From Anaspis maculata (lineage: Eukaryota > Arthropoda > Insecta > Coleoptera > Scraptiidae), in assembly GCA_949128115.1 (NCBI GenBank), contig OX421961.1, positions 130,259,650 to 130,323,649 on the forward strand: a stretch of 64,000 bases of DNA, given 5' to 3'. The notes beneath the pieces were generated by a model. The model did not search any database. It was not told the origin of the DNA and was given only the letters and a program-made list of their open reading frames with translations. Below, piece by piece: positions 45,101 to 57,853 of this stretch (position 1 is the stretch's first letter; each line of letters opens with the position of its first letter). A program made the translations under genes and the position numbers.

Positions 45101-48100
45101 ATTTGTGTTCGTTCGTCAGATGTTGCGTTTGGTAAGGGTAGCTGCCAACTTCCAAAATGGTGACCGATCGTTTTCAAAGTCACGTGGGTTGGAGCCTGAA
45201 GTCACGTGGGTTGAAGCCTGGAGTCACGTGGGTTAAAACCTGAACTTTTTGGATAACAAATTTGTCTTTTCTTCTATATTTGTGTTCGTTCGTCAGATGT
45301 TGCGTTTGGAACAAGTAGCTGCCAACATCAAAAGTGGTGACCGATCGTTTTAAGAGTCACGTGGGTTGAAGCCCGAAGTCACGTGGGTTGGAGCCTGGAG
45401 TCATGTGGGTTCAAACCTGAACTTTTTGGATAACAATGGTGTCTTTTCTTCTATATTTGTGTTCGTTCGTCAGATGTTGCGTTTGGAACAAGTAGCTGCC
45501 AACATCAAAAGTGGTGACCGATCGTTTTAGAAGTCACGTGGGTTTAAGCCTGAAGTCACGTGGGTTGGAGCCTGGAGTCACTTGGGTTCAAACCTGAACT
45601 TTTTGGATAACAATTGTGTCTTTTTTTCTATATTTGTGTTCGTTCGTCAGATGTTGCGTTTGGAGAGAGTAGCTGCCAACTTCAAAAGTGGTGACCGATC
45701 GTTCTCAAAGTCACGTGGGTTGAAGCCTGAAGTCACGTGGGTTGAAGCCTGAAGTAACGTGGGTTGAAGCCTGAAGTCACGTGGGTTAAAACCTGAACTT
45801 TTTGGATAACAATTGTGTCTTTTCTTCTATATTTGTGTTCGTTCGTCAGATGTTGCGTTTGGAACAAGTAGCTGCCAACATCAGAAGTGGTGACCGATCG
45901 TTTTAAAAGTCACGTGGGTCGAAGCCTGAAGTCACGTGGGTTGGAGCCTGGAGTCACGTGGGTTCAAACCTGAACTTTTTGAATAACAATTTCGTCATTT
46001 TTTTTTATATTTGTGTTCGTTCGTCAGATTTTGCGTTTGGAACAAGTAGCTGCCAACTCCAAAAGTGGTGACCGATCGTTTTAAAAATCACGTGGGTTGA
46101 AGCCTGAAGTCTCGTGGGTTGAAGCCCGAAGTCACGTGGGTTAAAACCTGAACTTTTTGGATAAAAATTGTGTCTTTACTTCTATATTTGTGTTCGTTCG
46201 TCAGATGTTGCGTTTGGAACAAGTAGCTGCCAACATCAAAAGTGGTGACCGATCGTTTTAAAAGTCACGTGGGTTGAAGCCTGAAGTCACGTGGGTTGAA
46301 GCCTGGAGTCACGTGGGTTCAAACCTGAAGTCACGTGGGTTAAAACCTGAACTTTTTGGGTAACAATTGTGTCTTTTTTTCTATATTTGTGTTCGTTCGT
46401 CAGATGTTGCGTTTGGAAAGAGTAGCTGCCAACTTCAAAAGTGGTGACCGATCGTTTCAAAAGTCACGTGGGTTGAAGCCTGAAGTAACGTGGGTTGAAG
46501 CCTGAAGTCACGTGGGTTAAAACCTGAACTTTTTGGATAACAATTGTGTCTTTTCTTCTATATTTGTGTTCGTTCGTCAGATGTTGCGTTTGGAACAAGT
46601 AGCTGCCAACATCAGAAGTGGTGACCGATCGTTTTAAAAGTCACGTGGGTCGAAGCCTGAAGTCACGTGGGTTGAAGCCTGAAGTCACTTGGGTCAAAAC
46701 TTGAACTTTTTGGATAACAATTGTGTCTTTTCTTCTATATTGGTGTTCGTTCGTCAGATGTTGCGTTTGGAACAAGTAGCTGCCAACATCAAGAGTGGTG
46801 ACCGATCGTTTTAAAAGTCACGTGGGTTGAAGCCTGAAGTCACGTGGGTTGAAGCCTGAAGTCACGTGGGTTGAAGCCTGATGTCACGTGGGTTAAAACC
46901 TGAACTTTTTGGATAACAATTGTGTCTTTACTACTATATTTGTGTTCGTTTGTCAGATGTTGCGTTTGGAACAAGTAGCTGCCAACATCGAAAGTGGTGA
47001 CCGATCGTTTTGAAAGTCACGTGGGTTGAAGCCTGAAGTCACGTGGGTTGGAGCCTGGAGTCACGTGGGTTCAAACCTGAACTTTTTGGATAACAATTGT
47101 GTCTTTTTTTCTATATTTGTGTTTGTTCGTCAGATGTTGCGTTTGGAACAAGTAGCTGCCAACATCGAAAGTGGTGACCGATCGTTTTGAAAGTCACGTG
47201 GGTTGAAGCCTGAAGTCACGTGGGTTGGAGCCTGGAGTCACGTATGTTCAAACCTGAACTTTTTGGATAACAATTGTGTCTTTTCTTCTATATTTGTGTT
47301 CGTTCGTCAGATGTTGCGTTTGGAACAAGTAGCTGCCAACATCAAAAGTGGTGACCGATCGTTTCAAAAGTCACGTGGGTTGAAGCCTGGAGTCACGTGG
47401 GTTGGAGCCTGGAGTCACGTGGGTTGGAGCCTGAAGTCACGTGGGTTGAAGCCTGAAGTCACGTGGGTTGAAGCCTGATGTCACGTGGGTTAAAACCTGA
47501 ACTTTTTGGATAACAATTGTGTCTTTACTACTATATTTGTGTTCGTTTGTCAGATGTTGCGTTTGGAACAAGTAGCTGCCAACATCAAATGTGGTGACCG
47601 ATCGTTTTGAAAGTCACGTGGGTTGAAGCCTGAAGTCACGTGGGTTGGAGCCTGGAGTCACGTGGGTTCAAACCTGAACTTTTTGGATAACAATTGTGTC
47701 TTTTTTTCTATATTTGTGTTCGTTCGTCAGATGTTGCGTTTGGAAAGAGTAGCTGCCAACTTCAAAAGTGGTGACCGATCGTTTTCAAAGTCACGTGGGT
47801 TGAAGCCTGAAGTCACGTGGGTTAAAGCCTGAAGTCACGTGGGTTGGAACCTGAACATTTTGGATAACAATTGTGTCTCTTCTTCTATATTTGTGTTCGT
47901 TCGTCAGATGTTGCGTTTGGAACAAGTAGCTGCCAACATCAAAAGTGGTGACCGATCGTTTCAAAAGTCACGTGGGTTGAAGCCTGAAGTCACGTGGGTT
48001 GGAGCCTGGAGTCACGTGGGTTCATACCTGAACTTTTTGGATAACAATTGTGTCTTTTTTTCTATATTTGTGTTCGTTCGTCAGATGTTGCGTTTGGAAA

Positions 48101-48262
48101 GAGTAGCTGCCAACTTCAAAAATGGTGACCGTTCGTTTTCAAAGTCACGTGGGTTGAAGCCTGAAGTCACGTGGGTTCAAGCCTGTAGTCACGTGGGTTG
48201 CAGCCTGAAGTCACGTGGGTTAAAACCTGAACTTTTTGGATAACAATTAAGTCTTTAGTTTA
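42138..48262. repeat. 5-6-kb higher-order block, copy 1 (macro-unit 2)
   Basis: Counterpart of 18,311-24,214, 6,125 bp long because it keeps the 221 bp deleted there (5,904 + 221 = 6,125). The retained monomer near 43.7-43.95 kb ends with GTGCGTCGAAGCCAG. The block starts and ends with TTATCGATATTTG cores. Confidence 0.85.
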
Positions 48263-50338
48263 TCGATATTTGTGTTCGTTCGTCAGATGTTGCGTTTGGA
48301 ACAAGTAGCTGCCATTTCCAAAAGTGGTGACCGATCGTTTCAAAAGTCACGTTGGTTGAAGCCTGGAGTCACGTGGGTTGGGGCTTGGAGTCACGTGGGC
48401 TGAAACCTGATATTTTTGGATAACAATTGTGTCTTTTCTCCTTTATTTGTGTTCGTTCGTCAGATGTTGCGTTTGGAAAGAGAATCTAACAACTTCAAAA
48501 GTGGTGACCGATCGTTTTCAAAGTCACGTGGGTTAAAGCCTGAAGTCACGTGGGTTGAAGCCTGGAGTCACGTGGGTTAAAACCTGAACTTTTTGGATAA
48601 CAATTGTGTCTTTTCTTCTATATATGTGTTCGTTCGTCAGATGTTGCGTTTGGAACAAGTAGCTGCCAACATCAAGAGTGGTGACCAATCGTTTTAAAAG
48701 TCACGTGAGTTGAAGCCTGAAATCACGTGGGTTGGAGCCTGGAGTCACGTGGGTTCAAACCTGAATTTTTGGATAACAATTGTGTCTTTTTTTCTATATT
48801 TGTGTTCGTTCGTCAGATGTTGCGTTTGGAAAGAGTAGCTGCCAACTTCAAAAGTGGTGACCGATCGTTTTCAAAGTCACGTGGGTTGAAGCCTGAAGTA
48901 ACGTGGGTTGGAGCCTGAAGTCACGTGGGTTAAAACCTGAATTTTTTGGATAACAATTGTGTCTTTTCTTCCATATTTGTGTTCGTTCGTCAGATGTTGC
49001 GTTTGGAACAAGTAGCTGCCAACATCAAAAGTGGTGACCGATCGTTTTGAAAGTCACGTGGGTTGAAGCCTGAAGTCACGTGGGTTGGAGCCTGGAGTCA
49101 CGTGGGTTCAAACCTGAACTTTTTGAATAACAATTTCGTAATTTTTTTTTTGACATTTGTGTTTGTTCGTCAGATGTTGCGTTTGGAACAAGTAGCTGCC
49201 AACTCCAAAAGTGGTGACCGATCGTTTTAAATGTCACGTGGGTTGAAGCCTGAAGTCACGTGGGTTGAAGCCTGGAGTCACGTGGGTTAAAACCTGAACT
49301 TTTTGGATAACAATTGTGTCTTTCCTTCTATATTTGTGTTCGTTCGTCAGATGTTGCGTTTGGAACAAGTAGCTGCCAACATCAAAAGTGGTGACCGATC
49401 GTTTTAAAAGTCACGTGAGTTGAAGCCTGAAGTCACGTGGGTTGGAGCCTGGAGGCACGTGGGTTCAAACCTGAACTTTTTGAATAACAATTTCGTCATT
49501 TTTGTTTTGATATTTGTGTTCGTTCGTCAGATGTTGCGTTTGGAACAAGTAGCTGCCAACATCAAAAGTGGTGACCGATCGTTTTGAAAGTCACGTGGGT
49601 TGAAGCCTGGAGTCACGTGGGTTGAAGCCTGAAGTCACGTGGGTTGAAGCCTGAAATCACGTGGGTTAAAACCTGAACTTTCTGGATAACAATTGTGTCT
49701 TTACTTCTATATTTGTGTTCGTTCGTCAGATGTTACGTTTGGAACAAGTAGCTGCCAACATCAAAAGTGGTGACCGATCGATTTAAAAGTCACGTGGGTT
49801 GAAGCCTGGAGTCACGTGGGTTGAAGCCTGAAGTCACGTGGGTTGAAGCCTGAAATCACGTGGGTTAAAACCTGAACTTTCTTGATAACAATTGTGTCTT
49901 TTCTTCTATATTTGTGTTCGTTCGTCAGATGTTGCGTTTGGAACAAGTAGCTGCCAACATCAGAAGTGGTGACCGATCGTTTTAAAAGTCACGTGCGTCG
50001 AAGCCTGAAGTCACGTGGGTTGGAGCCTGGAGTCACGTGGGCTCAAACCTGATTTTTTGGAATAACAATTTCGTCATTTTTTTTTGATATTTGTGTTCGT
50101 TCGTCAGATGTTGCGTTTGGAACAAGTAGCTGCCAACTCCAAAAGTGGTGACCGATCGTTTTAAAAGTCACGTGGGTTGAAGCCTGAAGTCACGTGGGTT
50201 GAAGCCTGAAGTCACGTGGGTTAAAACCTGAAGTTTTTGGATAACAATTAAGTCTTTACTTCTATATTTGTGTTCGTTCGTCAGATGTTGCGTTTGGAAC
50301 AAGTAGCTGCCAACATCAAAAGTGGTGACCGATCGTTT
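45351..50338. repeat. 4,989-bp tandem duplication, first half
   Basis: About 28 monomers that are repeated at once by 50,339-55,327, at an offset of 4,988, rising to 4,989 after a one-T difference near 50.99 kb. Differences seen by eye include TGGATAAAAATTG here against TGGATGAAAATTG, AGTCACTTGGG (46.68 kb) against AGTCACGTGGG, and TTTTGAAAG (49.58 kb) against TTTTAAAAG. Identity is therefore well above 99%, and this is one of the youngest events in the window. Confidence 0.9.
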
Positions 50339-53251
50339 TAAGAGTCACGTGGGTTGAAGCCCGAAGTCACGTGGGTTGGAGCCTGGAGTCATGTGGGTTC
50401 AAACCTGAACTTTTTGGATAACAATGGTGTCTTTTCTTCTATATTTGTGTTCGTTCGTCAGATGTTGCGTTTGGAACAAGTAGCTGCCAACATCAAAAGT
50501 GGTGACCGATCGTTTTAGAAGTCACGTGGGTTTAAGCCTGAAGTCACGTGGGTTGGAGCCTGGAGTCACTTGGGTTCAAACCTGAACTTTTTGGATAACA
50601 ATTGTGTCTTTTTTTCTATATTTGTGTTCGTTCGTCAGATGTTGCGTTTGGAGAGAGTAGCTGCCAACTTCAAAAGTGGTGACCGATCGTTCTCAAAGTC
50701 ACGTGGGTTGAAGCCTGAAGTCACGTGGGTTGAAGCCTGAAGTAACGTGGGTTGAAGCCTGAAGTCACGTGGGTTAAAACCTGAACTTTTTGGATAACAA
50801 TTGTGTCTTTTCTTCTATATTTGTGTTCGTTCGTCAGATGTTGCGTTTGGAACAAGTAGCTGCCAACATCAGAAGTGGTGACCGATCGTTTTAAAAGTCA
50901 CGTGGGTCGAAGCCTGAAGTCACGTGGGTTGGAGCCTGGAGTCACGTGGGTTCAAACCTGAACTTTTTGAATAACAATTTCGTCATTTTTTTTTTATATT
51001 TGTGTTCGTTCGTCAGATTTTGCGTTTGGAACAAGTAGCTGCCAACTCCAAAAGTGGTGACCGATCGTTTTAAAAATCACGTGGGTTGAAGCCTGAAGTC
51101 TCGTGGGTTGAAGCCCGAAGTCACGTGGGTTAAAACCTGAACTTTTTGGATGAAAATTGTGTCTTTACTTCTATATTTGTGTTCGTTCGTCAGATGTTGC
51201 GTTTGGAACAAGTAGCTGCCAACATCAAAAGTGGTGACCGATCGTTTTAAAAGTCACGTGGGTTGAAGCCTGAAGTCACGTGGGTTGAAGCCTGGAGTCA
51301 CGTGGGTTCAAACCTGAAGTCACGTGGGTTAAAACCTGAACTTTTTGGGTAACAATTGTGTCTTTTTTTCTATATTTGTGTTCGTTCGTCAGATGTTGCG
51401 TTTGGAAAGAGTAGCTGCCAACTTCAAAAGTGGTGACCGATCGTTTCAAAAGTCACGTGGGTTGAAGCCTGAAGTAACGTGGGTTGAAGCCTGAAGTCAC
51501 GTGGGTTAAAACCTGAATTTTTTGGATAACAATTGTGTCTTTTCTTCTATATTTGTGTTCGTTCGTCAGATGTTGCGTTTGGAACAAGTAGCTGCCAACA
51601 TCAGAAGTGGTGACCGATCGTTTTAAAAGTCACGTGGGTCGAAGCCTGAAGTCACGTGGGTTGAAGCCTGAAGTCACGTGGGTCAAAACTTGAACTTTTT
51701 GGATAACAATTGTGTCTTTTCTTCTATATTGGTGTTCGTTCGTCAGATGTTGCGTTTGGAACAAGTAGCTGCCAACATCAAGAGTGGTGACCGATCGTTT
51801 TAAAAGTCACGTGGGTTGAAGCCTGAAGTCACGTGGGTTGAAGCCTGAAGTCACGTGGGTTGAAGCCTGATGTCACGTGGGTTAAAACCTGAACTTTTTG
51901 GATAACAATTGTGTCTTTACTACTATATTTGTGTTCGTTTGTCAGATGTTGCGTTTGGAACAAGTAGCTGCCAACATCGAAAGTGGTGACCGATCGTTTT
52001 GAAAGTCACGTGGGTTGAAGCCTGAAGTCACGTGGGTTGGAGCCTGGAGTCACGTGGGTTCAAACCTGAACTTTTTGGATAACAATTGTGTCTTTTTTTC
52101 TATATTTGTGTTTGTTCGTCAGATGTTGCGTTTGGAACAAGTAGCTGCCAACATCGAAAGTGGTGACCGATCGTTTTGAAAGTCACGTGGGTTGAAGCCT
52201 GAAGTCACGTGGGTTGGAGCCTGGAGTCACGTATGTTCAAACCTGAACTTTTTGGATAACAATTGTGTCTTTTCTTCTATATTTGTGTTCGTTCGTCAGA
52301 TGTTGCGTTTGGAACAAGTAGCTGCCAACATCAAAAGTGGTGACCGATCGTTTCAAAAGTCACGTGGGTTGAAGCCTGGAGTCACGTGGGTTGGAGCCTG
52401 GAGTCACGTGGGTTGGAGCCTGAAGTCACGTGGGTTGAAGCCTGAAGTCACGTGGGTTGAAGCCTGATGTCACGTGGGTTAAAACCTGAACTTTTTGGAT
52501 AACAATTGTGTCTTTACTACTATATTTGTGTTCGTTTGTCAGATGTTGCGTTTGGAACAAGTAGCTGCCAACATCAAATGTGGTGACCGATCGTTTTGAA
52601 AGTCACGTGGGTTGAAGCCTGAAGTCACGTGGGTTGGAGCCTGGAGTCACGTGGGTCCAAACCTGAACTTTTCGGATAACAATTGTGTCTTTTTTTCTAT
52701 ATTTGTGTTCGTTCGTCAGATGTTGCGTTTGGAAAGAGTAGCTGCCAACTTCAAAAGTGGTGACCGATCGTTTTCAAAGTCACGTGGGTTGAAGCCTGAA
52801 GTCACGTGGGTTAAAGCCTGAAGTCACGTGGGTTGGAACCTGAACATTTTGGATAACAATTGTGTCTCTTCTTCTATATTTGTGTTCGTTCGTCAGATGT
52901 TGCGTTTGGAACAAGTAGCTGCCAACATCAAAAGTGGTGACCGATCGTTTCAAAAGTCACGTGGGTTGAAGCCTGAAGTCACGTGGGTTGGAGCCTGGAG
53001 TCACGTGGGTTCATACCTGAACTTTTTGGATAACAATTGTGTCTTTTTCTCTATATTTGTGTTCGTTCGTCAGATGTTGCGTTTGGAAAGAGTAGCTGCC
53101 AACTTCAAAAATGGTGACCGTTCGTTTTCAAAGTCACGTGGGTTGAAGCCTGAAGTCACGTGGGTTCAAGCCTGTAGTCACGTGGGTTGCAGCCTGAAGT
53201 CACGTGGGTTAAAACCTGAACTTTTTGGATAACAATTAAGTCTTTAGTTTA
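48263..53251. repeat. 5-6-kb higher-order block, copy 2 (macro-unit 2)
   Basis: A block of 4,989 bp between two TTATCGATATTTG cores. It has no single counterpart in macro-unit 1 because it spans the seam of the 4,989-bp tandem duplication at about 50,339. Confidence 0.85.
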
Positions 53252-55327
53252 TCGATATTTGTGTTCGTTCGTCAGATGTTGCGTTTGGAACAAGTAGCTG
53301 CCATTTCCAAAAGTGGTGACCGATCGTTTCAAAAGTCACGTTGGTTGAAGCCTGGAGTCACGTGGGTTGGGGCTTGGAGTCACGTGGGCTGAAACCTGAT
53401 ATTTTTGGATAACAATTGTGTCTTTTCTCCTTTATTTGTGTTCGTTCGTCAGATGTTGCGTTTGGAAAGAGAATCTAACAACTTCAAAAGTGGTGACCGA
53501 TCGTTTTCAAAGTCACGTGGGTTAAAGCCTGAAGTCACGTGGGTTGAAGCCTGGAGTCACGTGGGTTAAAACCTGAACTTTTTGGATAACAATTGTGTCT
53601 TTTCTTCTATATATGTGTTCGTTCGTCAGATGTTGCGTTTGGAACAAGTAGCTGCCAACATCAAGAGTGGTGACCAATCGTTTTAAAAGTCACGTGAGTT
53701 GAAGCCTGAAATCACGTGGGTTGGAGCCTGGAGTCACGTGGGTTCAAACCTGAATTTTTGGATAACAATTGTGTCTTTTTTTCTATATTTGTGTTCGTTC
53801 GTCAGATGTTGCGTTTGGAAAGAGTAGCTGCCAACTTCAAAAGTGGTGACCGATCGTTTTCAAAGTCACGTGGGTTGAAGCCTGAAGTAACGTGGGTTGG
53901 AGCCTGAAGTCACGTGGGTTAAAACCTGAATTTTTTGGATAACAATTGTGTCTTTTCTTCCATATTTGTGTTCGTTCGTCAGATGTTGCGTTTGGAACAA
54001 GTAGCTGCCAACATCAAAAGTGGTGACCGATCGTTTTGAAAGTCACGTGGGTTGAAGCCTGAAGTCACGTGGGTTGGAGCCTGGAGTCACGTGGGTTCAA
54101 ACCTGAACTTTTTGAATAACAATTTCGTAATTTTTTTTTTGACATTTGTGTTTGTTCGTCAGATGTTGCGTTTGGAACAAGTAGCTGCCAACTCCAAAAG
54201 TGGTGACCGATCGTTTTAAATGTCACGTGGGTTGAAGCCTGAAGTCACGTGGGTTGAAGCCTGGAGTCACGTGGGTTAAAACCTGAACTTTTTGGATAAC
54301 AATTGTGTCTTTCCTTCTATATTTGTGTTCGTTCGTCAGATGTTGCGTTTGGAACAAGTAGCTGCCAACATCAAAAGTGGTGACCGATCGTTTTAAAAGT
54401 CACGTGAGTTGAAGCCTGAAGTCACGTGGGTTGGAGCCTGGAGGCACGTGGGTTCAAACCTGAACTTTTTGAATAACAATTTCGTCATTTTTGTTTTGAT
54501 ATTTGTGTTCGTTCGTCAGATGTTGCGTTTGGAACAAGTAGCTGCCAACATCAAAAGTGGTGACCGATCGTTTTAAAAGTCACGTGGGTTGAAGCCTGGA
54601 GTCACGTGGGTTGAAGCCTGAAGTCACGTGGGTTGAAGCCTGAAATCACGTGGGTTAAAACCTGAACTTTCTGGATAACAATTGTGTCTTTACTTCTATA
54701 TTTGTGTTCGTTCGTCAGATGTTACGTTTGGAACAAGTAGCTGCCAACATCAAAAGTGGTGACCGATCGATTTAAAAGTCACGTGGGTTGAAGCCTGGAG
54801 TCACGTGGGTTGAAGCCTGAAGTCACGTGGGTTGAAGCCTGAAATCACGTGGGTTAAAACCTGAACTTTCTTGATAACAATTGTGTCTTTTCTTCTATAT
54901 TTGTGTTCGTTCGTCAGATGTTGCGTTTGGAACAAGTAGCTGCCAACATCAGAAGTGGTGACCGATCGTTTTAAAAGTCACGTGCGTCGAAGCCTGAAGT
55001 CACGTGGGTTGGAGCCTGGAGTCACGTGGGCTCAAACCTGATTTTTTGGAATAACAATTTCGTCATTTTTTTTTGATATTTGTGTTCGTTCGTCAGATGT
55101 TGCGTTTGGAACAAGTAGCTGCCAACTCCAAAAGTGGTGACCGATCGTTTTAAAAGTCACGTGGGTTGAAGCCTGAAGTCACGTGGGTTGAAGCCTGAAG
55201 TCACGTGGGTTAAAACCTGAAGTTTTTGGATAACAATTAAGTCTTTACTTCTATATTTGTGTTCGTTCGTCAGATGTTGCGTTTGGAACAAGTAGCTGCC
55301 AACATCAAAAGTGGTGACCGATCGTTT
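50339..55327. repeat. 4,989-bp tandem duplication, second half
   Basis: Second half of the pair. It starts within the boundary TTTTAAGAGTCACG, where the unduplicated macro-unit 1 continues with TTTTCAAAGTCACG, and it ends by restoring that expected flank at 55.32 kb. Private changes include GGGTCCAAACC and TTTTCGGATAAC (52.66-52.68 kb), CTTTTTCTCTATA (53.05 kb) and CCTGAATTTTTTGG (51.51 kb). Confidence 0.9.
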
Positions 55328-57477
55328 TCAAAGTCACGTGGGTTGAAGCCTGAAGTCACGTGAGTTGAAGCCTGAAGTAGTGAAGTCACGTGGGTTGAAG
55401 CCTGAAGTCACGTGGGTCAAAACCTGAACTTTTTGGATAACAATTGTGTCTTTTCTTCCATATTTGTGTTCGTTCGTCAGATGTTGCGTTTGGAACAAGT
55501 AGCTGCCAACATCAAAAGTGGTGACCGATCGTTTTAAAAGTCACGTGGGTTGAAGCCTGAAGTCACGTGGGTTGGAGCCTGGAGTCACGTGGGTTCAAAC
55601 CTGAACTTTTTGAATAACAATTTTGTCATTTTTGTTCTGATATTTGTGTTCGTTCGTCAGATGTTGCGTTTGGAACAAGTAGCTGCCATCTCCAAAAGTG
55701 GTGACCGATCGTTTTGAAAGTCACGTGGGTTGAAGCCTGGAGTCACGTGGGTTGAAGCCTGAAGTCACGTGGGTTGAAGCCTGAAATCACGTGGGTTAAA
55801 ACCTGAACTTTCTGGATAACAATTGTGTCTTTACTTCTATATTTGTGTTCGTTCGTCAGATGTTACGTTTGGAACAAGTAGCTGCCAACATCAAAAGTGG
55901 TGACCGATCGTTTTAAAAGTCACGTGGGTTGAAGCTTGAAGTCACGTGGGTTGGAGCCTGGAGTCACGTGGGTTCAATCCTGAACTTTTTGGATAACAAT
56001 TGTGTCTTTTTTTCTATATTTGTGTTCGTTCGTCAGATGTTGCGTTTGGTAAGGGTAGCTGCCAACTTCAAAAATGGTGACCGATCGTTTTCAAAGTCAC
56101 GTGGGTTGGAGCCTGAAGTCACGTGGGTTGAAGCCTGAAGTCACGTGGGTTAAAACCTGAACTTTTTGGATAACAAATTTGTCTTTTCTTCTATATTTGT
56201 GTTCGTTCGTCAGATGTTGCGTTTGGAACAAGTAGCTGCCAACATCAAAAGTGGTGACCGATCGTTTTAAGAGTCACGTGGGTTGAAGCCCGAAGTCACG
56301 TGGGTTGGAGCCTGGAGTCATGTGGGTTCAAACCTGAACTTTTTGGATAACAATGGTGTCTTTTCTTCTATATTTGTGTTCGTTCGTCAGATGTTGCGTT
56401 TGGAACAAGTAGCTGCCAACATCAAAAGTGGTGACCGATCGTTTAAGAAGTCACGTGGGTTCAAGCCTGAAGTCACGTGGGTTGGAGCCTGGAGTCACTT
56501 GGGTTCAAACCTGAACTCTTTGGATAACAATTGTGTCTTTTTTTCTATATTTGTGTTCGTTCGTCAGATGTTGCGTTTGGAGAGAGTAGCTGCCAACTTC
56601 AAAAGTGGTGACCGATCGTTCTCAAAGTCACGTGGGTTGAAGCCTGAAGTCACGTGGGTTGAAGCCTGAAGTAACGTGGGTTGAAGCCTGAAGTCACGTG
56701 GGTTAAAACCTGAACTTTTTGGATAACAATTGTGTCTTTTCTTCTATATTTGTGTTCGTTCGTCAGATGTTGCGTTTGGAACAAGTAGCTGCCAACATCA
56801 GAAGTGGTGACCGATCGTTTTAAAAGTCACGTGGGTCGAAGCCTGAAGTCACGTGGGTTGGAGCCTGGAGTCACGTGGGTTCAAACCTGAACTTTTTGAA
56901 TAACAATTACGTCATTTTTTTTTTATATTTGTGTTCGTTTGTCAGATTTTGCGTTTGGAACAAGTAGCTGCCAACTCCAAAAGTGGTGACCGATCGTTTT
57001 AAAAATCACGTGGGTTGAAGCCTGAAGTCTCGTGGGTTGAAGCCCGAAGTCACGTGGGTTAAAACCTGAACTTTTTGGATAAAAATTGTGTCTTTACTTC
57101 TATATTTGTGTTCGTTCGTCAGATGTTGCGTTTGGAACAAGTAGCTGCCAACATCAAAAGTGGTGACCGATCGTTTTAAAAGTCACGTGGGTTGAAGCCT
57201 GAAGTCACGTGGGTTGAAGCCTGGAGTCACGTGGGTTCAAACCTGAAGTCACGTGGGTTAAAACCTGAACTTTTTGGGTAACAATTGTGTCTTTTTTTCT
57301 ATATTTGTGTTCGTTCGTCAGATGTTGCGTTTGGAAAGAGTAGCTGCCAACTTCAAAAGTGGTGACCGATCGTTTCAAAAGTCACGTGGGTTGAAGCCTG
57401 AAGTAACGTGGGTTGAAGCCTGAAGTCACGTGGGTTAAAACCTGAACTTTTTGGATAACAATTGTGTCTTTTCTTCT
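53252..57477. repeat. 5-6-kb higher-order block, copy 3 (macro-unit 2, partial)
   Basis: The third copy of the block. Up to about 55,327 it belongs to the second half of the 4,989-bp duplication; beyond that it matches 26.29-28.44 kb at offset 29,037. It ends at the 376-bp segment private to macro-unit 2. Confidence 0.82.
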
Positions 57478-57853
57478 ATATTTGTGTTCGTTCGTCAGAT
57501 GTTGCGTTTGGATCAAGTAGCTGCCAACATCAGAAGTGGTGACCGATCGTTTTAAAAGTCACGTGGGTCGAAGCCTGAAGTCACGTGGGTTGAAGCCTGA
57601 AGTCACGTGGATTGAAGCCTGAAGTCACGTGGGTTAAAACCTGAACTTTTTTGATAACAATTGTGTCTTTTCTTATAAATTTGTGTTCGTTCGTCAGATG
57701 TTGCGTTTGGAAAGAGTAGCTGCCAACTTCAAAAGTGGTGAACGATCGTTTTCAATGTCACGTGGGTTGAAGCCTGAAGTAACGTGGGTTGAAGCCTGAA
57801 GTCACGTGGGTTAAAACCTGAACTTTTTGGATAACAATTGTGTCTTTTCTTCT
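57478..57853. repeat. 376-bp two-monomer segment private to macro-unit 2
   Basis: Two monomers present here and missing at 28.44 kb. Diagnostic changes are GGATCAAG, ACGTGGATTGAAG, CTTTTTTGATAAC, TTATAAATTTG, GTGAACGATCG and TTTTCAATGTCACG. The second monomer pairs a TTATAA core start with a GAAAGAG/CTTC core end, a combination I did not find elsewhere. Confidence 0.82.
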
